Assembly: GCA_022511225.1 (NCBI GenBank)
Contig: JAFLRZ010000010.1
Location: forward strand, 19,575 to 83,574
Source: Eubacterium sp.
Lineage (GTDB): Bacteria > Bacillota > Clostridia > Oscillospirales > Acutalibacteraceae
Reading direction: 5' to 3'
DNA: 64,000 nt
Position numbers and translations under genes: made by a program. The stretch's first letter is position 1. Each line of letters begins with the position of its first letter. The notes under the pieces were generated by a model. It did not search any database, had not been told where the DNA came from, and saw only the letters and a program-made list of their open reading frames with translations. Below, piece after piece: positions 8,897 through 17,721 of the stretch.

Positions 8897-9550
8897 TTAT
8901 TTCTTCTTAAAAGATATTTTATTTTCAGTATGATTAATAAGCTTTTTAATATTTTCTCTATGAGCAACTACAACAATAAGCGTAAAGACAAGAGCTATCA
9001 CGCAAAGTATAATATCTTTATAGAAAATATACATAAAAGCAGGATAAAGCAACGCCATTACTATGCTTCCGAGAGAAACATATCTCGTTACTGCAACAAT
9101 GAGGATAAATACTGCAAGAAGAATGAGAGCAATTCTCCAATCAACTACAAATACCATTCCTCCTGCCGTAGCAACACCCTTTCCGCCCTTGAATCCGAAA
9201 AAGCAAGGAAAGATATGACCAAGCACACAAAAGAAGCCTGAAAGGGATTTAATAAGCATTTGCATATCAATATTAATCATATTTTCTGTGTACTCAAGAG
9301 TAGCAGGAGTAAACTTGATTATTTGAAACGAAATAACTATAGCAACAACAACCTTAAGCATATCACCAAGCATCGTTATTGCAGCAGTACCCTTACCAAA
9401 GTTTCTGAGCATATTAGTTGAGCCTGCATTTCCGCTACCGTGATTTCTGACATCATCCTTAATGAGCTTTCTTGAAATAATAACGCCGAAATTTAGACTC
9501 CCGAGCAAATAAGATATTACGGCAATTAAAACATATGACAAAATTATCAT
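8897..9550 (-). CDS. plsY: Acyl-phosphate:glycerol-3-phosphate acyltransferase PlsY
   Basis: PlsY is a membrane enzyme that transfers an acyl group from acyl phosphate to glycerol-3-phosphate, the first acylation of phospholipid synthesis. The 217-aa sequence has the GSGNAGSTNMLR motif, GFKGGKGVAT and the late AHRENIKKL motif, spread between hydrophobic helices. It is slightly longer than typical PlsY (about 190-200 aa). Its ATG overlaps the der stop by one base, so the two are coupled. Together with pgsA it gives two phospholipid-synthesis genes in the first 10 kb. Confidence 0.95.
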   Translation of the reverse strand: MIILSYVLIAVISYLLGSLNFGVIISRKLIKDDVRNHGSGNAGSTNMLRNFGKGTAAITMLGDMLKVVVAIVISFQIIKFTPATLEYTENMINIDMQMLIKSLSGFFCVLGHIFPCFFGFKGGKGVATAGGMVFVVDWRIALILLAVFILIVAVTRYVSLGSIVMALLYPAFMYIFYKDIILCVIALVFTLIVVVAHRENIKKLINHTENKISFKKK

Positions 9551-10878
9551 TATCTTTTGCCCTCTCCTCTTTCTCTGATAATAAATCTTACAGGTGTTCC
9601 ATCAAGCCCGAAAATTTCTCTGATTTGATTTTCAAGATAACGCTGATATGAAAAATGAAATAACTCAGCATTATTTACGAAGAAAACAAAAGTAGGCGGT
9701 CTTGTCGAAGCCTGAGTCATATAATATATTTTAAGTCTTTTACCCTTATCTGTGGGAGGCTGAACTCTTGCAGTTGCGCCTGCAAGCACTTCGTTAAGCT
9801 TACCTGTTGAAATACGCATAGAATTCTGAGAATGAACGAATGAAATCATTTCAAACAGTCTGTCAATTCTCTGCCCTGTTTTAGCTGATATAAACATAAT
9901 CGGAGCAAAGCTCATAAAAGAAAAATCGTTCATAAGCTTTTTTCTGTACTCGTTCATAGTATTGCCGTCCTTATCGACAGCATCCCATTTATTGACAGCT
10001 ATAATGCAAGCCTTGCCCTGCTCAAGCGCAATGCCTGCAACCTTCGAATCCTGCTCAGTAAAGCCTTCTACAGCATCAATCATAATAACGCATACGTTTG
10101 CTCTTTCAACAGCCATTCTCGCACGGATAATACTGTATTTTTCTATAGCGTCATTGATTTTGCTTTTTCTTCTTATTCCGGCAGTATCAATAATATTGAA
10201 CTTTCCGTATTCGTTTTCTACAAACGTATCAGTAGTATCTCTCGTTGTTCCTGCAATATCAGAAACGATTGCCCTCTGCTCACCGCTGATTTTATTAACT
10301 AATGATGATTTGCCTACATTTGGCTTACCTATAATCGCAACGTTGATAATTTCATCATCAGTTTCATCTTCATCAGTATCGTTGAAATATTTTATTACCT
10401 CATCAAGTAAATCCCCTGTTCCGTGTCCGTGAGCGGCAGAAACGGCAATAGGATCACCGATACCGAGATTGTAAAACTCATAAAAGTCAGGCTCAGGTGC
10501 GCCTATACTGTCGCATTTATTGACACAAAGAAGAACAGGCTTTCCGCTTTTCATAAGCATTGAAGCAACCTCGTGATCACTTGCTACAACACCGTCACGA
10601 AGGTTAGTTACAAGAATAATTACGTCAGCCGTATCAATAGCAATTTCAGCCTGAGCACGCATCTGACTAAGAATAATATCGTCACTATTCGGCTCAATTC
10701 CGCCTGTATCTACAAGCAAGAATTTATGATTAAGCCATTCACAGTCACCGTAAATTCTATCCCTTGTAACACCCGGTGTATCATCGACTATTGAAAGTCT
10801 TGAACCTATGAGCTTGTTAAAGAGCGTTGACTTGCCGACATTTGGTCTGCCGACTATCGCAACAACAGGTCTTGCCAT
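9550..10878 (-). CDS. der: Ribosome biogenesis GTPase Der
   Basis: Der (EngA) is an essential GTPase for 50S assembly. Two tandem G domains are visible: the first with GRPNVGKST at residues 10-18, DTGG and NKCD, the second with GKPNVGKSS, DTAG and NKWD. A C-terminal KH-like domain ends in the family's basic tail (RERGEGKR). The 442-aa length is typical. It is followed by plsY with one-base overlap, a gene pair seen in many Clostridia. Confidence 0.98.
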   Translation of the reverse strand: MARPVVAIVGRPNVGKSTLFNKLIGSRLSIVDDTPGVTRDRIYGDCEWLNHKFLLVDTGGIEPNSDDIILSQMRAQAEIAIDTADVIILVTNLRDGVVASDHEVASMLMKSGKPVLLCVNKCDSIGAPEPDFYEFYNLGIGDPIAVSAAHGHGTGDLLDEVIKYFNDTDEDETDDEIINVAIIGKPNVGKSSLVNKISGEQRAIVSDIAGTTRDTTDTFVENEYGKFNIIDTAGIRRKSKINDAIEKYSIIRARMAVERANVCVIMIDAVEGFTEQDSKVAGIALEQGKACIIAVNKWDAVDKDGNTMNEYRKKLMNDFSFMSFAPIMFISAKTGQRIDRLFEMISFVHSQNSMRISTGKLNEVLAGATARVQPPTDKGKRLKIYYMTQASTRPPTFVFFVNNAELFHFSYQRYLENQIREIFGLDGTPVRFIIRERGEGKR

Positions 10879-10929
10879 AAACTCACCTTACTTTCTGAGT
10901 AACTCACAATAAAATGAACATAAAATGAA

Positions 10930-10951
10930 AGGCAGACATAAGCGTCTGCCT
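10930..10951 (-). terminator. Probable terminator of yceD-rpmF
   Basis: AGGCAGAC/GTCTGCCT hairpin about 20 bases past the rpmF stop, followed on the minus strand by TTCATTTTAT. The U tract is imperfect, so some read-through into der is possible. Confidence 0.6.
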
Positions 10952-10971
10952 ACAAAATTACATAAAACTAA

Positions 10972-11157
10972 TTATGCTTCTTCCTTGCTGATAACTTCTT
11001 TACCATTGTAGTAACCGCATTCACCACATACCTGATGTGATACTGCGTAGCCGCCACAATTTGGGCACTTTACAAGTGTAGGAGCATCCATCTTCCAAAC
11101 ACTTGATCTTCTCTTGTTCTTTCTTGCCTTTGAAGTTTTTCTTGCTGGTACTGCCAT
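10972..11157 (-). CDS. rpmF: 50S ribosomal protein L32
   Basis: A 61-aa protein starting [18 protein letters not shown], the hallmark L32 N terminus, followed by CPNCGG and CGECGYY zinc-ribbon pairs. It follows yceD by 27 bases, the widely conserved yceD-rpmF pair, and is driven by the consensus promoter upstream of yceD. Confidence 0.97.
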   Translation of the reverse strand: MAVPARKTSKARKNKRRSSVWKMDAPTLVKCPNCGGYAVSHQVCGECGYYNGKEVISKEEA

Positions 11158-11184
11158 TTTTATAGCCTCCTTTATTAAAACGCA

Positions 11185-11676
11185 TTAATCTTCTTCAAGC
11201 AACTGTAATAAAGCAGACATTCTTGAATCTACCTCTTTTTTACAATCACATTTATTGACATTCAAATTTGCACCACACTTAGCGCATAAGCCTTTGCAAT
11301 CATCCTTGCAAAGCAGCTTGCTTGGTAGGTTAAGTAAAATTTCTTCACAAATAAACCCGTCCAAATCAAGCTCACGATTATCAACAACAATATAATTATC
11401 GTCATCATCTTCATTCTGAAGCGACTCAGCAATAATGCGGTTGATAATTAAAAACTGATTCTTTATTACATCCTCGGCACATCTGTCGCACTGACCTTTG
11501 ATACTATATGAAATATCTAAATCAAGATAAACAACGTCTGCCTTTGAATAAGCTGATCCGACTGCCCTTACCTCGTCATTAAGTTCTGAGATTCCGAAAT
11601 CAGTAAGATCAACAATGTAGTCAATATTTATAGTTTCAGTGCTTCCGTTAAATAAGCCTGTAAGGTCTATTTTCAT
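11185..11676 (-). CDS. yceD: YceD family protein (DUF177)
   Basis: YceD proteins are encoded with rpmF in most bacteria and are linked to large rRNA accumulation; the exact role is not settled. The C-terminal half has the family's Cys-rich stretch (CDRCAED, CKDDCKGLCAKCG, NKCDCKK). The ATG at 11676 (MKIDLTGLFNG) is preferred over an upstream in-frame codon because GGGGTGAT lies just before it. That gives 163 aa. The gene is acidic with a run of Asp/Glu in the middle, as is usual for DUF177. Confidence 0.9.
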   Translation of the reverse strand: MKIDLTGLFNGSTETINIDYIVDLTDFGISELNDEVRAVGSAYSKADVVYLDLDISYSIKGQCDRCAEDVIKNQFLIINRIIAESLQNEDDDDNYIVVDNRELDLDGFICEEILLNLPSKLLCKDDCKGLCAKCGANLNVNKCDCKKEVDSRMSALLQLLEED

Positions 11677-11715
11677 AAAATCACCCCACGAATATTTCAC
11701 TACAAGCACTTAAGT

Positions 11716-11744
11716 ATTATATATATAAGAAGGCACTTTGTCAA
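11716..11744 (-). promoter_or_regulatory. Consensus promoter of yceD-rpmF
   Basis: TTGACA (11739-11744), 17 bases, TATAAT (11716-11721), minus strand. This is an exact match to the SigA consensus in both boxes and spacing, as expected for a ribosomal-protein operon. Confidence 0.92.
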
Positions 11745-11795
11745 TAGTTAAATTGAAAATAACCTCTCAATTAAAGTTATAGCTTATAAATCATC

Positions 11796-11834
11796 AAAAA
11801 AGAAGCCTCCTGTAGGGGGTTCCTACCGGAGGCT
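11796..11834 (-). terminator. Terminator of pgi / P-loop gene unit
   Basis: AGCCTCC/GGAGGCT stem (11804-11834) extended by GTAGG/CCTAC, followed on the minus strand by TTCTTTTTT. It lies 12 bases past the stop of the P-loop gene. Confidence 0.9.
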
Positions 11835-11845
11835 GTCCAACAAAA

Positions 11846-12262
11846 TTATAATTCTTCGCAGTAATCAAAAATTTCTACAGACAAATCTTCCTTATCACAG
11901 CTGATTGTAAAGTAGAAATTAACATCTGTAGCCTCAGAAAGCTCGGAAAGCATCTCAAAAAACTGAGGAAGCTTATCATAATCTCTTCCAACAATCTTAA
12001 ATGTAGCATCTACGAGTACATCCGTAACGTCATAGTTACCGGCACAAATACCTGCAAGGAAGCCATAAAATGCTTTGTGACCTTTGATAAGGTATGTATC
12101 AGTTTCTAAAAGTCTTGCCTTAGAAACGATATCGAAAGTGAGCTTAGGCTCTTTTTCAATGCATACAACGTTACCGTCTGAAGCCTCAACGCAAGCATTA
12201 ACCTGTTCAATAAGTCTTTTAGTTTTTCCTGAACCTTTATTACCGATGATAAGTTTAATCAT
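11846..12262 (-). CDS. Small P-loop NTPase of unknown function
   Basis: A 138-aa protein that starts MIKLIIGNKGSGKTKRL, so its Walker A motif (GNKGSGKT) is at the very N terminus. A later hydrophobic strand ending VLVDATF could serve as Walker B. I know of no assigned function; related short P-loop proteins occur in Clostridia as hypothetical proteins. The ATG at 12262 is chosen because GGAGG lies 8 bases upstream; the TTG at 12277 is part of that site. It follows pgi by 37 bases and ends at a terminator. Small acidic domain, no membrane segment. Confidence 0.8.
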   Translation of the reverse strand: MIKLIIGNKGSGKTKRLIEQVNACVEASDGNVVCIEKEPKLTFDIVSKARLLETDTYLIKGHKAFYGFLAGICAGNYDVTDVLVDATFKIVGRDYDKLPQFFEMLSELSEATDVNFYFTISCDKEDLSVEIFDYCEEL

Positions 12263-12299
12263 ATATAATTCCTCCAAGGTGATTTTTACTACTTACATA

Positions 12300-13646
12300 T
12301 TAACATATGCCGAGTCGTTTTTCAAGACTTTCTTTTTCCTTTTCATAACCCGGCTTGCCAAGAAGTGCAAACATATTCTTTTTGTAGCTCTCAACACCCG
12401 GCTGATTAAACGGATTTACACCGAGAATATATCCTGAAACGGCACAAACTTTTTCGAAGAAATAAATTAAATATCCAATTTCTTCCTCGCAAATTGAGTC
12501 ACATTCAATTACAAGATTCCCTACTCCGCCGTCTACGTGAGCAAGAAGTGTGCCCTGTCTTGCCTTTTCATTTACATAGCTAATTGACTTTCCTGCAAGG
12601 AAATTGAGCCCGTCAATGTTACCGTCCTGCTCAGTAATCAAGAAATCATCATGGGCTTTATTAAATTTGATTACAGTTTCAAACATCAGGCTTCCGCCGC
12701 TCTCCTGAATATACTGACCAAGAGAATGAAGATCTGTTGAAAAGATACAGGATACCGGAAACAGTCCTTTGCCGTCCTTACCCTCACTCTCGCCGAACAG
12801 CTGTTTAAGCCACTCGTTGAACATAGCCATACACGGCTCATATGATACAAAGCATTCAAGCTTTTTACCCATATTATAGAATGCATTTCTTATAGCTGCA
12901 TACTTAAGCACAGGATTTTCATCAATAGAAGTAGAATTGAGTGAATTCTGTGCGTTTCTTGCACCTGACATCAGCTTATCAATATCAATTCCTGTTACTG
13001 CAATCGGAAGTAATCCAACTGCGGTGAGTACAGAGAATCGTCCTCCGACGTCATCGGGAACAACAAAAGTTTCATATCCCTCGCTGTCAGCAAGCTGTTT
13101 TAGCGTACCTTTTGACTTGTCGGTAGTGCAGAAAATCCTCTTTGCTGCCTCTTCAGGAGAATATTTATTATAAACAAGATCTCTGAAAATTCTAAAAGCT
13201 ATTGCAGGCTCGGTTGTTGTGCCGCTTTTGCTTATAACGTTTACACAGATGTCTTTATCCTCACATATAGATACAAGTTCTGTAACCATTGAAGGACTAA
13301 TCGTATTACCGATAAAATAGATGTCAGGAGTGTTCTTTTTAAGGGCGTTATAGTTAGGTGACTTAAGGCACTCTATAACTGCTCTTGCACCAAGATAAGA
13401 ACCGCCTATTCCGATTACGATGAGAATATCTGAATTCTCTCTGATGTATTCGGCAGAAGCCTTGATTCTGTCAAATTCTTCCTTGTCATAATCAGTAGGA
13501 AGAGTGGTCCAGCCTAAAAAATCATTCCCTTCACCTGTTTTATTATGAAGAGTTTGCATCGCCTCAACTGCCTTAGGCTCTAAAGCTTTGATATCATCTA
13601 AAGAAACAATGTTTTCTATATGATTTGATATAAATTTCATTGACAT
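12300..13646 (-). CDS. pgi: Glucose-6-phosphate isomerase
   Basis: Pgi interconverts glucose-6-phosphate and fructose-6-phosphate in glycolysis. The 448-aa length fits the shorter Firmicutes form. Visible motifs are [34 protein letters not shown] (family signature), the QESGG region, and [12 protein letters not shown] with the catalytic Lys near the C terminus. Two in-frame ATGs (13646, 13640) follow an AGGA-containing site. It has its own promoter upstream and is co-transcribed with the small P-loop gene. Confidence 0.97.
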   Translation of the reverse strand: MSMKFISNHIENIVSLDDIKALEPKAVEAMQTLHNKTGEGNDFLGWTTLPTDYDKEEFDRIKASAEYIRENSDILIVIGIGGSYLGARAVIECLKSPNYNALKKNTPDIYFIGNTISPSMVTELVSICEDKDICVNVISKSGTTTEPAIAFRIFRDLVYNKYSPEEAAKRIFCTTDKSKGTLKQLADSEGYETFVVPDDVGGRFSVLTAVGLLPIAVTGIDIDKLMSGARNAQNSLNSTSIDENPVLKYAAIRNAFYNMGKKLECFVSYEPCMAMFNEWLKQLFGESEGKDGKGLFPVSCIFSTDLHSLGQYIQESGGSLMFETVIKFNKAHDDFLITEQDGNIDGLNFLAGKSISYVNEKARQGTLLAHVDGGVGNLVIECDSICEEEIGYLIYFFEKVCAVSGYILGVNPFNQPGVESYKKNMFALLGKPGYEKEKESLEKRLGIC

Positions 13647-13696
13647 AAATACCCAAATCCTTTGTTTTTATAATTTTCTTATTGCATATGCATAGT

Positions 13697-13725
13697 ATAA
13701 TACACTATTTTGTTAAAATATTCAA
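13697..13725 (-). promoter_or_regulatory. Promoter of pgi
   Basis: TTGAAT (13720-13725), 17 bases, TATTAT (13697-13702) on the minus strand, about 50 bases before the pgi start. It sits directly after the stop of the D,D-carboxypeptidase gene, where I see no clear terminator. Confidence 0.6.
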
Positions 13726-13731
13726 TATATT

Positions 13732-14859
13732 TTATATATATTTTAAAAGAGATTTGAAAATTAATGTAAAAGTAGTTTCGTTTATGTCGTTTTCTGCAAA
13801 AAGCTTTACTGTTGAAATTTTTTTGTTGTCACAGTAATAAGTGATTTCTCCGAGAACATCCCCCGCCTTGACTGGTGCTTTAATTCTTTCCTTAATGTTA
13901 TATTTGCAAGTGATTTCCGAAGCAGATTTATCAAGCAGAACGCTACTTTGCTTCGGAATTGGCGGCTTAACTGATTTTACCAATCCGTTAGTTACTTTAA
14001 CGTCAGTAAGCTTTTTTTCATCAACCTTAATCTGTTCAAGCTTATAGTTTGCAAAACCGAAATCTAAGAGCTGTGAGGATAGAGCAAATCTGTTCTCACT
14101 GTTTTCAGCACCTAAAACGACAGATACGAAACCTATTCCATCTCTTTCAGCCGTAGCACACAGACAGAAGCCTGCAATTGAGGTCGTTCCCGTTTTTAGT
14201 CCTGTAATACCATTATAAGTGTTTACAAGCTTATTTGTGTTATTAAGCTCTGTTTTGCCGTCTCTCAGTGAGTCGAGCCATACAGTTGAGTATTTCTTGA
14301 CTAAATCATATTTCATTACATTACATGCGATTACTGCAATGTCGTAGGCTGATGAATAGTGATTAGTTGTCTCATCATCAAGTCCTGTTGAATTTTCAAA
14401 ATTTGTATTCTTAAGACCGAGTTCTTTTACCTTGTCATTCATCATTGCTACAAATGCTGTATCACTGCCTGCTATATACTCGCCGAGTAGCGTGCATGCA
14501 TCATTTGCAGAAGAAATTATAACTGCCTTGAGTAAATCGTCAACGCTCATTTGCTCACCTACCTCAAGCCATATCTGTGAGCCGCCTTTTGAAACGGCAT
14601 TTTCACTTGCTGTAACCATATCATCAAGCTTTATTTTTCCGCTGTCTATCGCTTCCATAACAAGCAAAATGCTCATAATTTTTGTAACAGAAGCGGGAGA
14701 TAATCTCTTATCAGAATTATATTCTTTAATAACGTCGCCCGTCTGTATACACATAAGAATGCTTGCCTTAGCTTTTATTTTTTCCTGCTTTGCGTAAACT
14801 GTTGAAGGAATTGCCAAGGCGATACACACTGATAAAATAAATACTAAAAATCTTTTCAT
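13732..14859 (-). CDS. D-alanyl-D-alanine carboxypeptidase (S11 family, DacF/DacB-like)
   Basis: A secreted or membrane-associated low-molecular-weight PBP that trims the terminal D-Ala of peptidoglycan stem peptides. From the ATG at 14859 the 375-aa product begins with a signal peptide (MKRFLVFILSVCIALAIPS...YA). The three active-site motifs are SPASVTK (SxxK), SSAND (SxN) and LKTGTT (KTG). A C-terminal beta-rich domain follows. Upstream GTG codons lie in the GTGGTGAT ribosome site and are not favoured. Members of this family act in vegetative wall maintenance or in the spore cortex (DacB, DacF). I cannot tell which from sequence. Confidence 0.93.
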   Translation of the reverse strand: MKRFLVFILSVCIALAIPSTVYAKQEKIKAKASILMCIQTGDVIKEYNSDKRLSPASVTKIMSILLVMEAIDSGKIKLDDMVTASENAVSKGGSQIWLEVGEQMSVDDLLKAVIISSANDACTLLGEYIAGSDTAFVAMMNDKVKELGLKNTNFENSTGLDDETTNHYSSAYDIAVIACNVMKYDLVKKYSTVWLDSLRDGKTELNNTNKLVNTYNGITGLKTGTTSIAGFCLCATAERDGIGFVSVVLGAENSENRFALSSQLLDFGFANYKLEQIKVDEKKLTDVKVTNGLVKSVKPPIPKQSSVLLDKSASEITCKYNIKERIKAPVKAGDVLGEITYYCDNKKISTVKLFAENDINETTFTLIFKSLLKYI

Positions 14860-14891
14860 ATAAATCACCACTAAATATTATTGCTAAATGA

Positions 14892-14920
14892 TTGTAATAA
14901 TTACAAATCTTTGGTATAAT
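14892..14920 (+). promoter_or_regulatory. mtaB promoter overlapped by a 7-1-7 inverted repeat
   Basis: TTGTAA (14892-14897), 17 bases, TATAAT (14915-14920) precede mtaB. The -35 box lies inside TTGTAATAATTACAA (14892-14906), a perfect 7-1-7 inverted repeat. This is the geometry of Fur/PerR/Zur boxes of Bacillus. A bound dimer would block the promoter. Confidence 0.6.
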
Positions 14921-14947
14921 CATAAAAAAAGTTTAAGGGAGGTACTT

Positions 14948-16231
14948 ATGAAAGCCGCATTTTATACCCTTGGCTGCAAAGTCAATCAATATGAAACTGA
15001 ATATATGAGCGAGTTGCTTAAAAACGCAGGTTTTGAAATAGTACCACCGAATGAAAATGCTGACTATTACATAATAAATTCGTGTACCGTAACTGCTACG
15101 GCTGACCAGAAAACGAGACAGAACGTGAGAAAATTCAAGAGAAATCATCCTGACTCTACAATCATTCTCACAGGTTGTATGCCACAGGCATTTCCTGAGG
15201 ATGCAAAATCACTTATTGAGGCAGATATAGTTCTTTCAAACAAAAGTGACAACGACATACTTGCACTTATCAATGAGTATCAGCTTAGTAATAAAAGAAT
15301 AGTAAGTATAGAAGAGCATCAAAAGGGTGACGAATTTCGTGAATGCTCCATTAATTCTTTTATCGAAAGGATAAGAGCATTTGTAAAAATTGAGGACGGC
15401 TGTGACCGTTTTTGCTCATACTGCATAATTCCAAAGGCAAGAGGCAGGGTCCGTTCAAAGCCGCTTGAGCAGCTAAAAAAGGAAATCAAAACGCTTGCCG
15501 ATAACGGAATAAAGGAAATCGTTTTAGTCGGAATCAACTTATCTGCATATGGCAAGGGAGAAGATTTTGATATAGTAGATGCCGTCAATGTATGTGCTGA
15601 ATATGAAAATATCATCAGGATAAGATTAGGCTCACTTGAACCGGATCATATCACTGATGATATCATTGACAGATTATCAAAAATAGATAAATTTTGTCCT
15701 CAGTTTCATATTTCTCTGCAAAGTGGCTGCAACAAAACCTTAAAAAATATGAACAGGCACTACACGGCAGAAGAATACAAGGAGCTTTGCGATAAGATTC
15801 GTTCTGCTTTCCCTGACGCAAGTCTTACAACAGACGTTATGGTAGGCTTTAATGAGGAAGCCGAGGATGACTTTTATAATAGCTTAGAATTTGTTAAATC
15901 TATAAAATTCGAAAAGGTACATACCTTCCCCTACAGTGAAAGAAGCGGAACTGCCGCTTCAAAAAAAGGAGACAACGTACCTAAGCATATTAAAGAAAAA
16001 AGAGCTTCAATTATGATTGAAGAAACCGAAAAGATAAGAAATGAATATCTGAAAAATCTTGTCGGTAAGACTGTTGAAGTTCTCTTTGAAAGTTGTGCGG
16101 ATAATGACATTTATCAGGGATATACAAGAGGATATCTACCCGTTCGAATGAAAAGCAACGAAGATATCATTGGTATTACAAGAAACGTTAAGATAACAGG
16201 CTATACAGACGATTTCTGCATTGCTGAGTAG
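14948..16231 (+). CDS. mtaB: tRNA (t6A37) methylthiotransferase MtaB
   Basis: MtaB is a radical SAM enzyme that converts t6A to ms2t6A at position 37 of ANN-decoding tRNAs. From the ATG at 14948 (MKAAFYTLGCKVNQYE), with AGGGAGG just upstream, it is 427 aa. The TLGCKVNQ signature separates it from MiaB and RimO. The other UPF0004 cysteines and the radical SAM motif CDRFCSYCIIPKARG follow, with a C-terminal TRAM-like region. It is divergent from the carboxypeptidase gene. Its last 31 bases overlap the convergent lipoprotein gene. Confidence 0.95.
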   Translation: MKAAFYTLGCKVNQYETEYMSELLKNAGFEIVPPNENADYYIINSCTVTATADQKTRQNVRKFKRNHPDSTIILTGCMPQAFPEDAKSLIEADIVLSNKSDNDILALINEYQLSNKRIVSIEEHQKGDEFRECSINSFIERIRAFVKIEDGCDRFCSYCIIPKARGRVRSKPLEQLKKEIKTLADNGIKEIVLVGINLSAYGKGEDFDIVDAVNVCAEYENIIRIRLGSLEPDHITDDIIDRLSKIDKFCPQFHISLQSGCNKTLKNMNRHYTAEEYKELCDKIRSAFPDASLTTDVMVGFNEEAEDDFYNSLEFVKSIKFEKVHTFPYSERSGTAASKKGDNVPKHIKEKRASIMIEETEKIRNEYLKNLVGKTVEVLFESCADNDIYQGYTRGYLPVRMKSNEDIIGITRNVKITGYTDDFCIAE

Positions 16232-17370
16232 AGATTATTCGTTTCATCATTGTCGCCGAGAGAGCTATATGAGAATACGTATATTCCACTTACGTTATCA
16301 AGCTTTGTAAGATATGTAAATTGCCTTGAAATGATGTTATTATTATTTACAAACTCGTTAAATCCCTGATCTCCTGCAAACTCATCCTCTGCCCCCTGCT
16401 TGTAGAGAGGCAAAGCAACGTATAAATCACAATCAGCCATTTGTGCCCACGTTTTTGCGGTTTTCATAAATGGCTGATTTTCATTTTGAAAGCCGAAATA
16501 TATCTGTGGGCAGATGTAATCAACATATCCTTTTTCTTTACTCCATAATTCGACATCGGCATAAAGAGATGAATAATCATTTTCTATGTTTGCAGCCGGA
16601 CTGATACCGAAGGTAACGTTTTCGTTTACTGATTTCACTGCCTTATAGACTGACTTGACCATTCTGTTTACATTATCTCTTCTCCAATCATCAAGATTCA
16701 TTTCGCCACCGTTTTTCGTATAATTCTTATATGAATTACTATCTATTTTTTTACTGCTCGACGGGTAAAAATAATCATCAAAGCAAATTGAATCAACCTC
16801 GTAGTTTTGAGTTATTTCCTTAATTCCATTTAAAATAAGTTCATTTACTTCATTCGACGCAGGATTAAAATAAATTCCACCGTCGCAAACTATAACATTA
16901 TCAGTATCTTTCCAACTTAATGCGATGTTGCTGTCTGCAAGCTCATCAAAATCAGTATTACTGCTAACCCGATACGGATTAATCCAAGCTTCAATTGAAA
17001 GATTATGCTTATGCGCTATGCTTACAATTATATCAAGTGGATCATACGTCATTTCACTACCCTGAACTCCACTGAAATATGCACTTGTTGGAAAATAAGA
17101 GGATTTATAAAAGGCATCTGCAAACGGTCTTACCTGAACGGTAACTCTGTTGAAGCCTTTTTTGCTAAGTGTCTCAAAGGCACTGTTAATGGTTTTTGAA
17201 AATGTTTCTTCATCTCTCCCTTTAGTGAATTCAGAAAGCTCATAATACGTAATCCAGACAGATTTTATAAATTTATTATCAGCCTTATCGCTGCCTATCT
17301 CCTGATTTGTACAGCTGCAAAGGCTGAGCATCAATAATATTGCTAACGGAAAAATTATTTTTTTATACAC
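16201..17370 (-). CDS. Glycosyl hydrolase family 10-like lipoprotein (DUF187/GHL10)
   Basis: The 389-aa product has a lipoprotein signal: a basic start, a hydrophobic core and the lipobox LSLCSC. It should be anchored on the outer face of the membrane. The body matches the GHL10 family of TIM-barrel proteins (YngK-like): VWITYYELSEF, VQVRPFADAFY, IEAWINPYRVS, CFDDYFYP. Relatives are predicted glycosidases acting on unknown glycans, possibly peptidoglycan. The start is a GTG at 17370 with AAGGAG about 9 bases upstream. The 3' end overlaps mtaB by 31 bases on the opposite strand, leaving no room for a terminator. Confidence 0.85.
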   Translation of the reverse strand: MYKKIIFPLAILLMLSLCSCTNQEIGSDKADNKFIKSVWITYYELSEFTKGRDEETFSKTINSAFETLSKKGFNRVTVQVRPFADAFYKSSYFPTSAYFSGVQGSEMTYDPLDIIVSIAHKHNLSIEAWINPYRVSSNTDFDELADSNIALSWKDTDNVIVCDGGIYFNPASNEVNELILNGIKEITQNYEVDSICFDDYFYPSSSKKIDSNSYKNYTKNGGEMNLDDWRRDNVNRMVKSVYKAVKSVNENVTFGISPAANIENDYSSLYADVELWSKEKGYVDYICPQIYFGFQNENQPFMKTAKTWAQMADCDLYVALPLYKQGAEDEFAGDQGFNEFVNNNNIISRQFTYLTKLDNVSGIYVFSYSSLGDNDETNNLYSAMQKSSV

Positions 17371-17399
17371 TTGAACACTCCTTAATTTTATAGTAATAT
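17371..17399 (+). promoter_or_regulatory. Possible promoter of the zinc-ribbon gene
   Basis: TTGAAC (17371-17376), 17 bases, TAATAT (17394-17399). Transcription would begin near 17406, which favours the ATG at 17416 over the one at 17404. The -35 box directly abuts the divergent lipoprotein start. Confidence 0.4.
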
Positions 17400-17415
17400 A
17401 GTTATGGTGATACTT

Positions 17416-17721
17416 ATGGAATATAGACTTGGCAATTCATTAAGAATTAAAGAACGCGGTGAAACTCTTGAAACAATTTGCCCAAACTGCAAGAAAGTAG
17501 TTAAGTTTGGTATGTTTTCTAATTTGGAAAGAAGACTTGTACCAAATATAAAGTTAGTTAACTGCAGCACAGTATTTTTTCTTGTATGCCCTGAATGTGC
17601 AGGTATATTTACTGTCGATGAGCAAAAAGGTGATGACTTCAAAAAAGGTAATAAATTTGCTATAACTGATACGGATTTAATGCCGCTTAAACCGTTCAGG
17701 AGCGAAGATATAAATGAATAA
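17416..17721 (+). CDS. Small zinc-ribbon protein, unknown function
   Basis: About 101 aa with two CxxC pairs, CPNC and CPEC, separated by about 40 residues, which fits a zinc ribbon. I do not recognise a named family. The start is uncertain: the ATG at 17404 would precede it in frame, but GGTGAT just upstream of 17416 is the only ribosome-site-like sequence. Its end overlaps the next gene by 8 bases, so both form a two-gene unit. No signal peptide or membrane segment is seen. Confidence 0.75.
   Translation: MEYRLGNSLRIKERGETLETICPNCKKVVKFGMFSNLERRLVPNIKLVNCSTVFFLVCPECAGIFTVDEQKGDDFKKGNKFAITDTDLMPLKPFRSEDINE

Noticed and set aside
8864..9241. 125-codon plus-strand frame after rpmB
   Set aside because: It begins inside the rpmB terminator and is antisense to plsY; its composition (Lys/Asn/Tyr/Ser) is that of a shadow frame.
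9962..10432. 156-codon open frame on the plus strand inside der
   Set aside because: It is antisense to a clear GTPase gene and reflects codon bias (many Ser/Ile from complementing acidic codons). No ribosome site and no recognisable protein.
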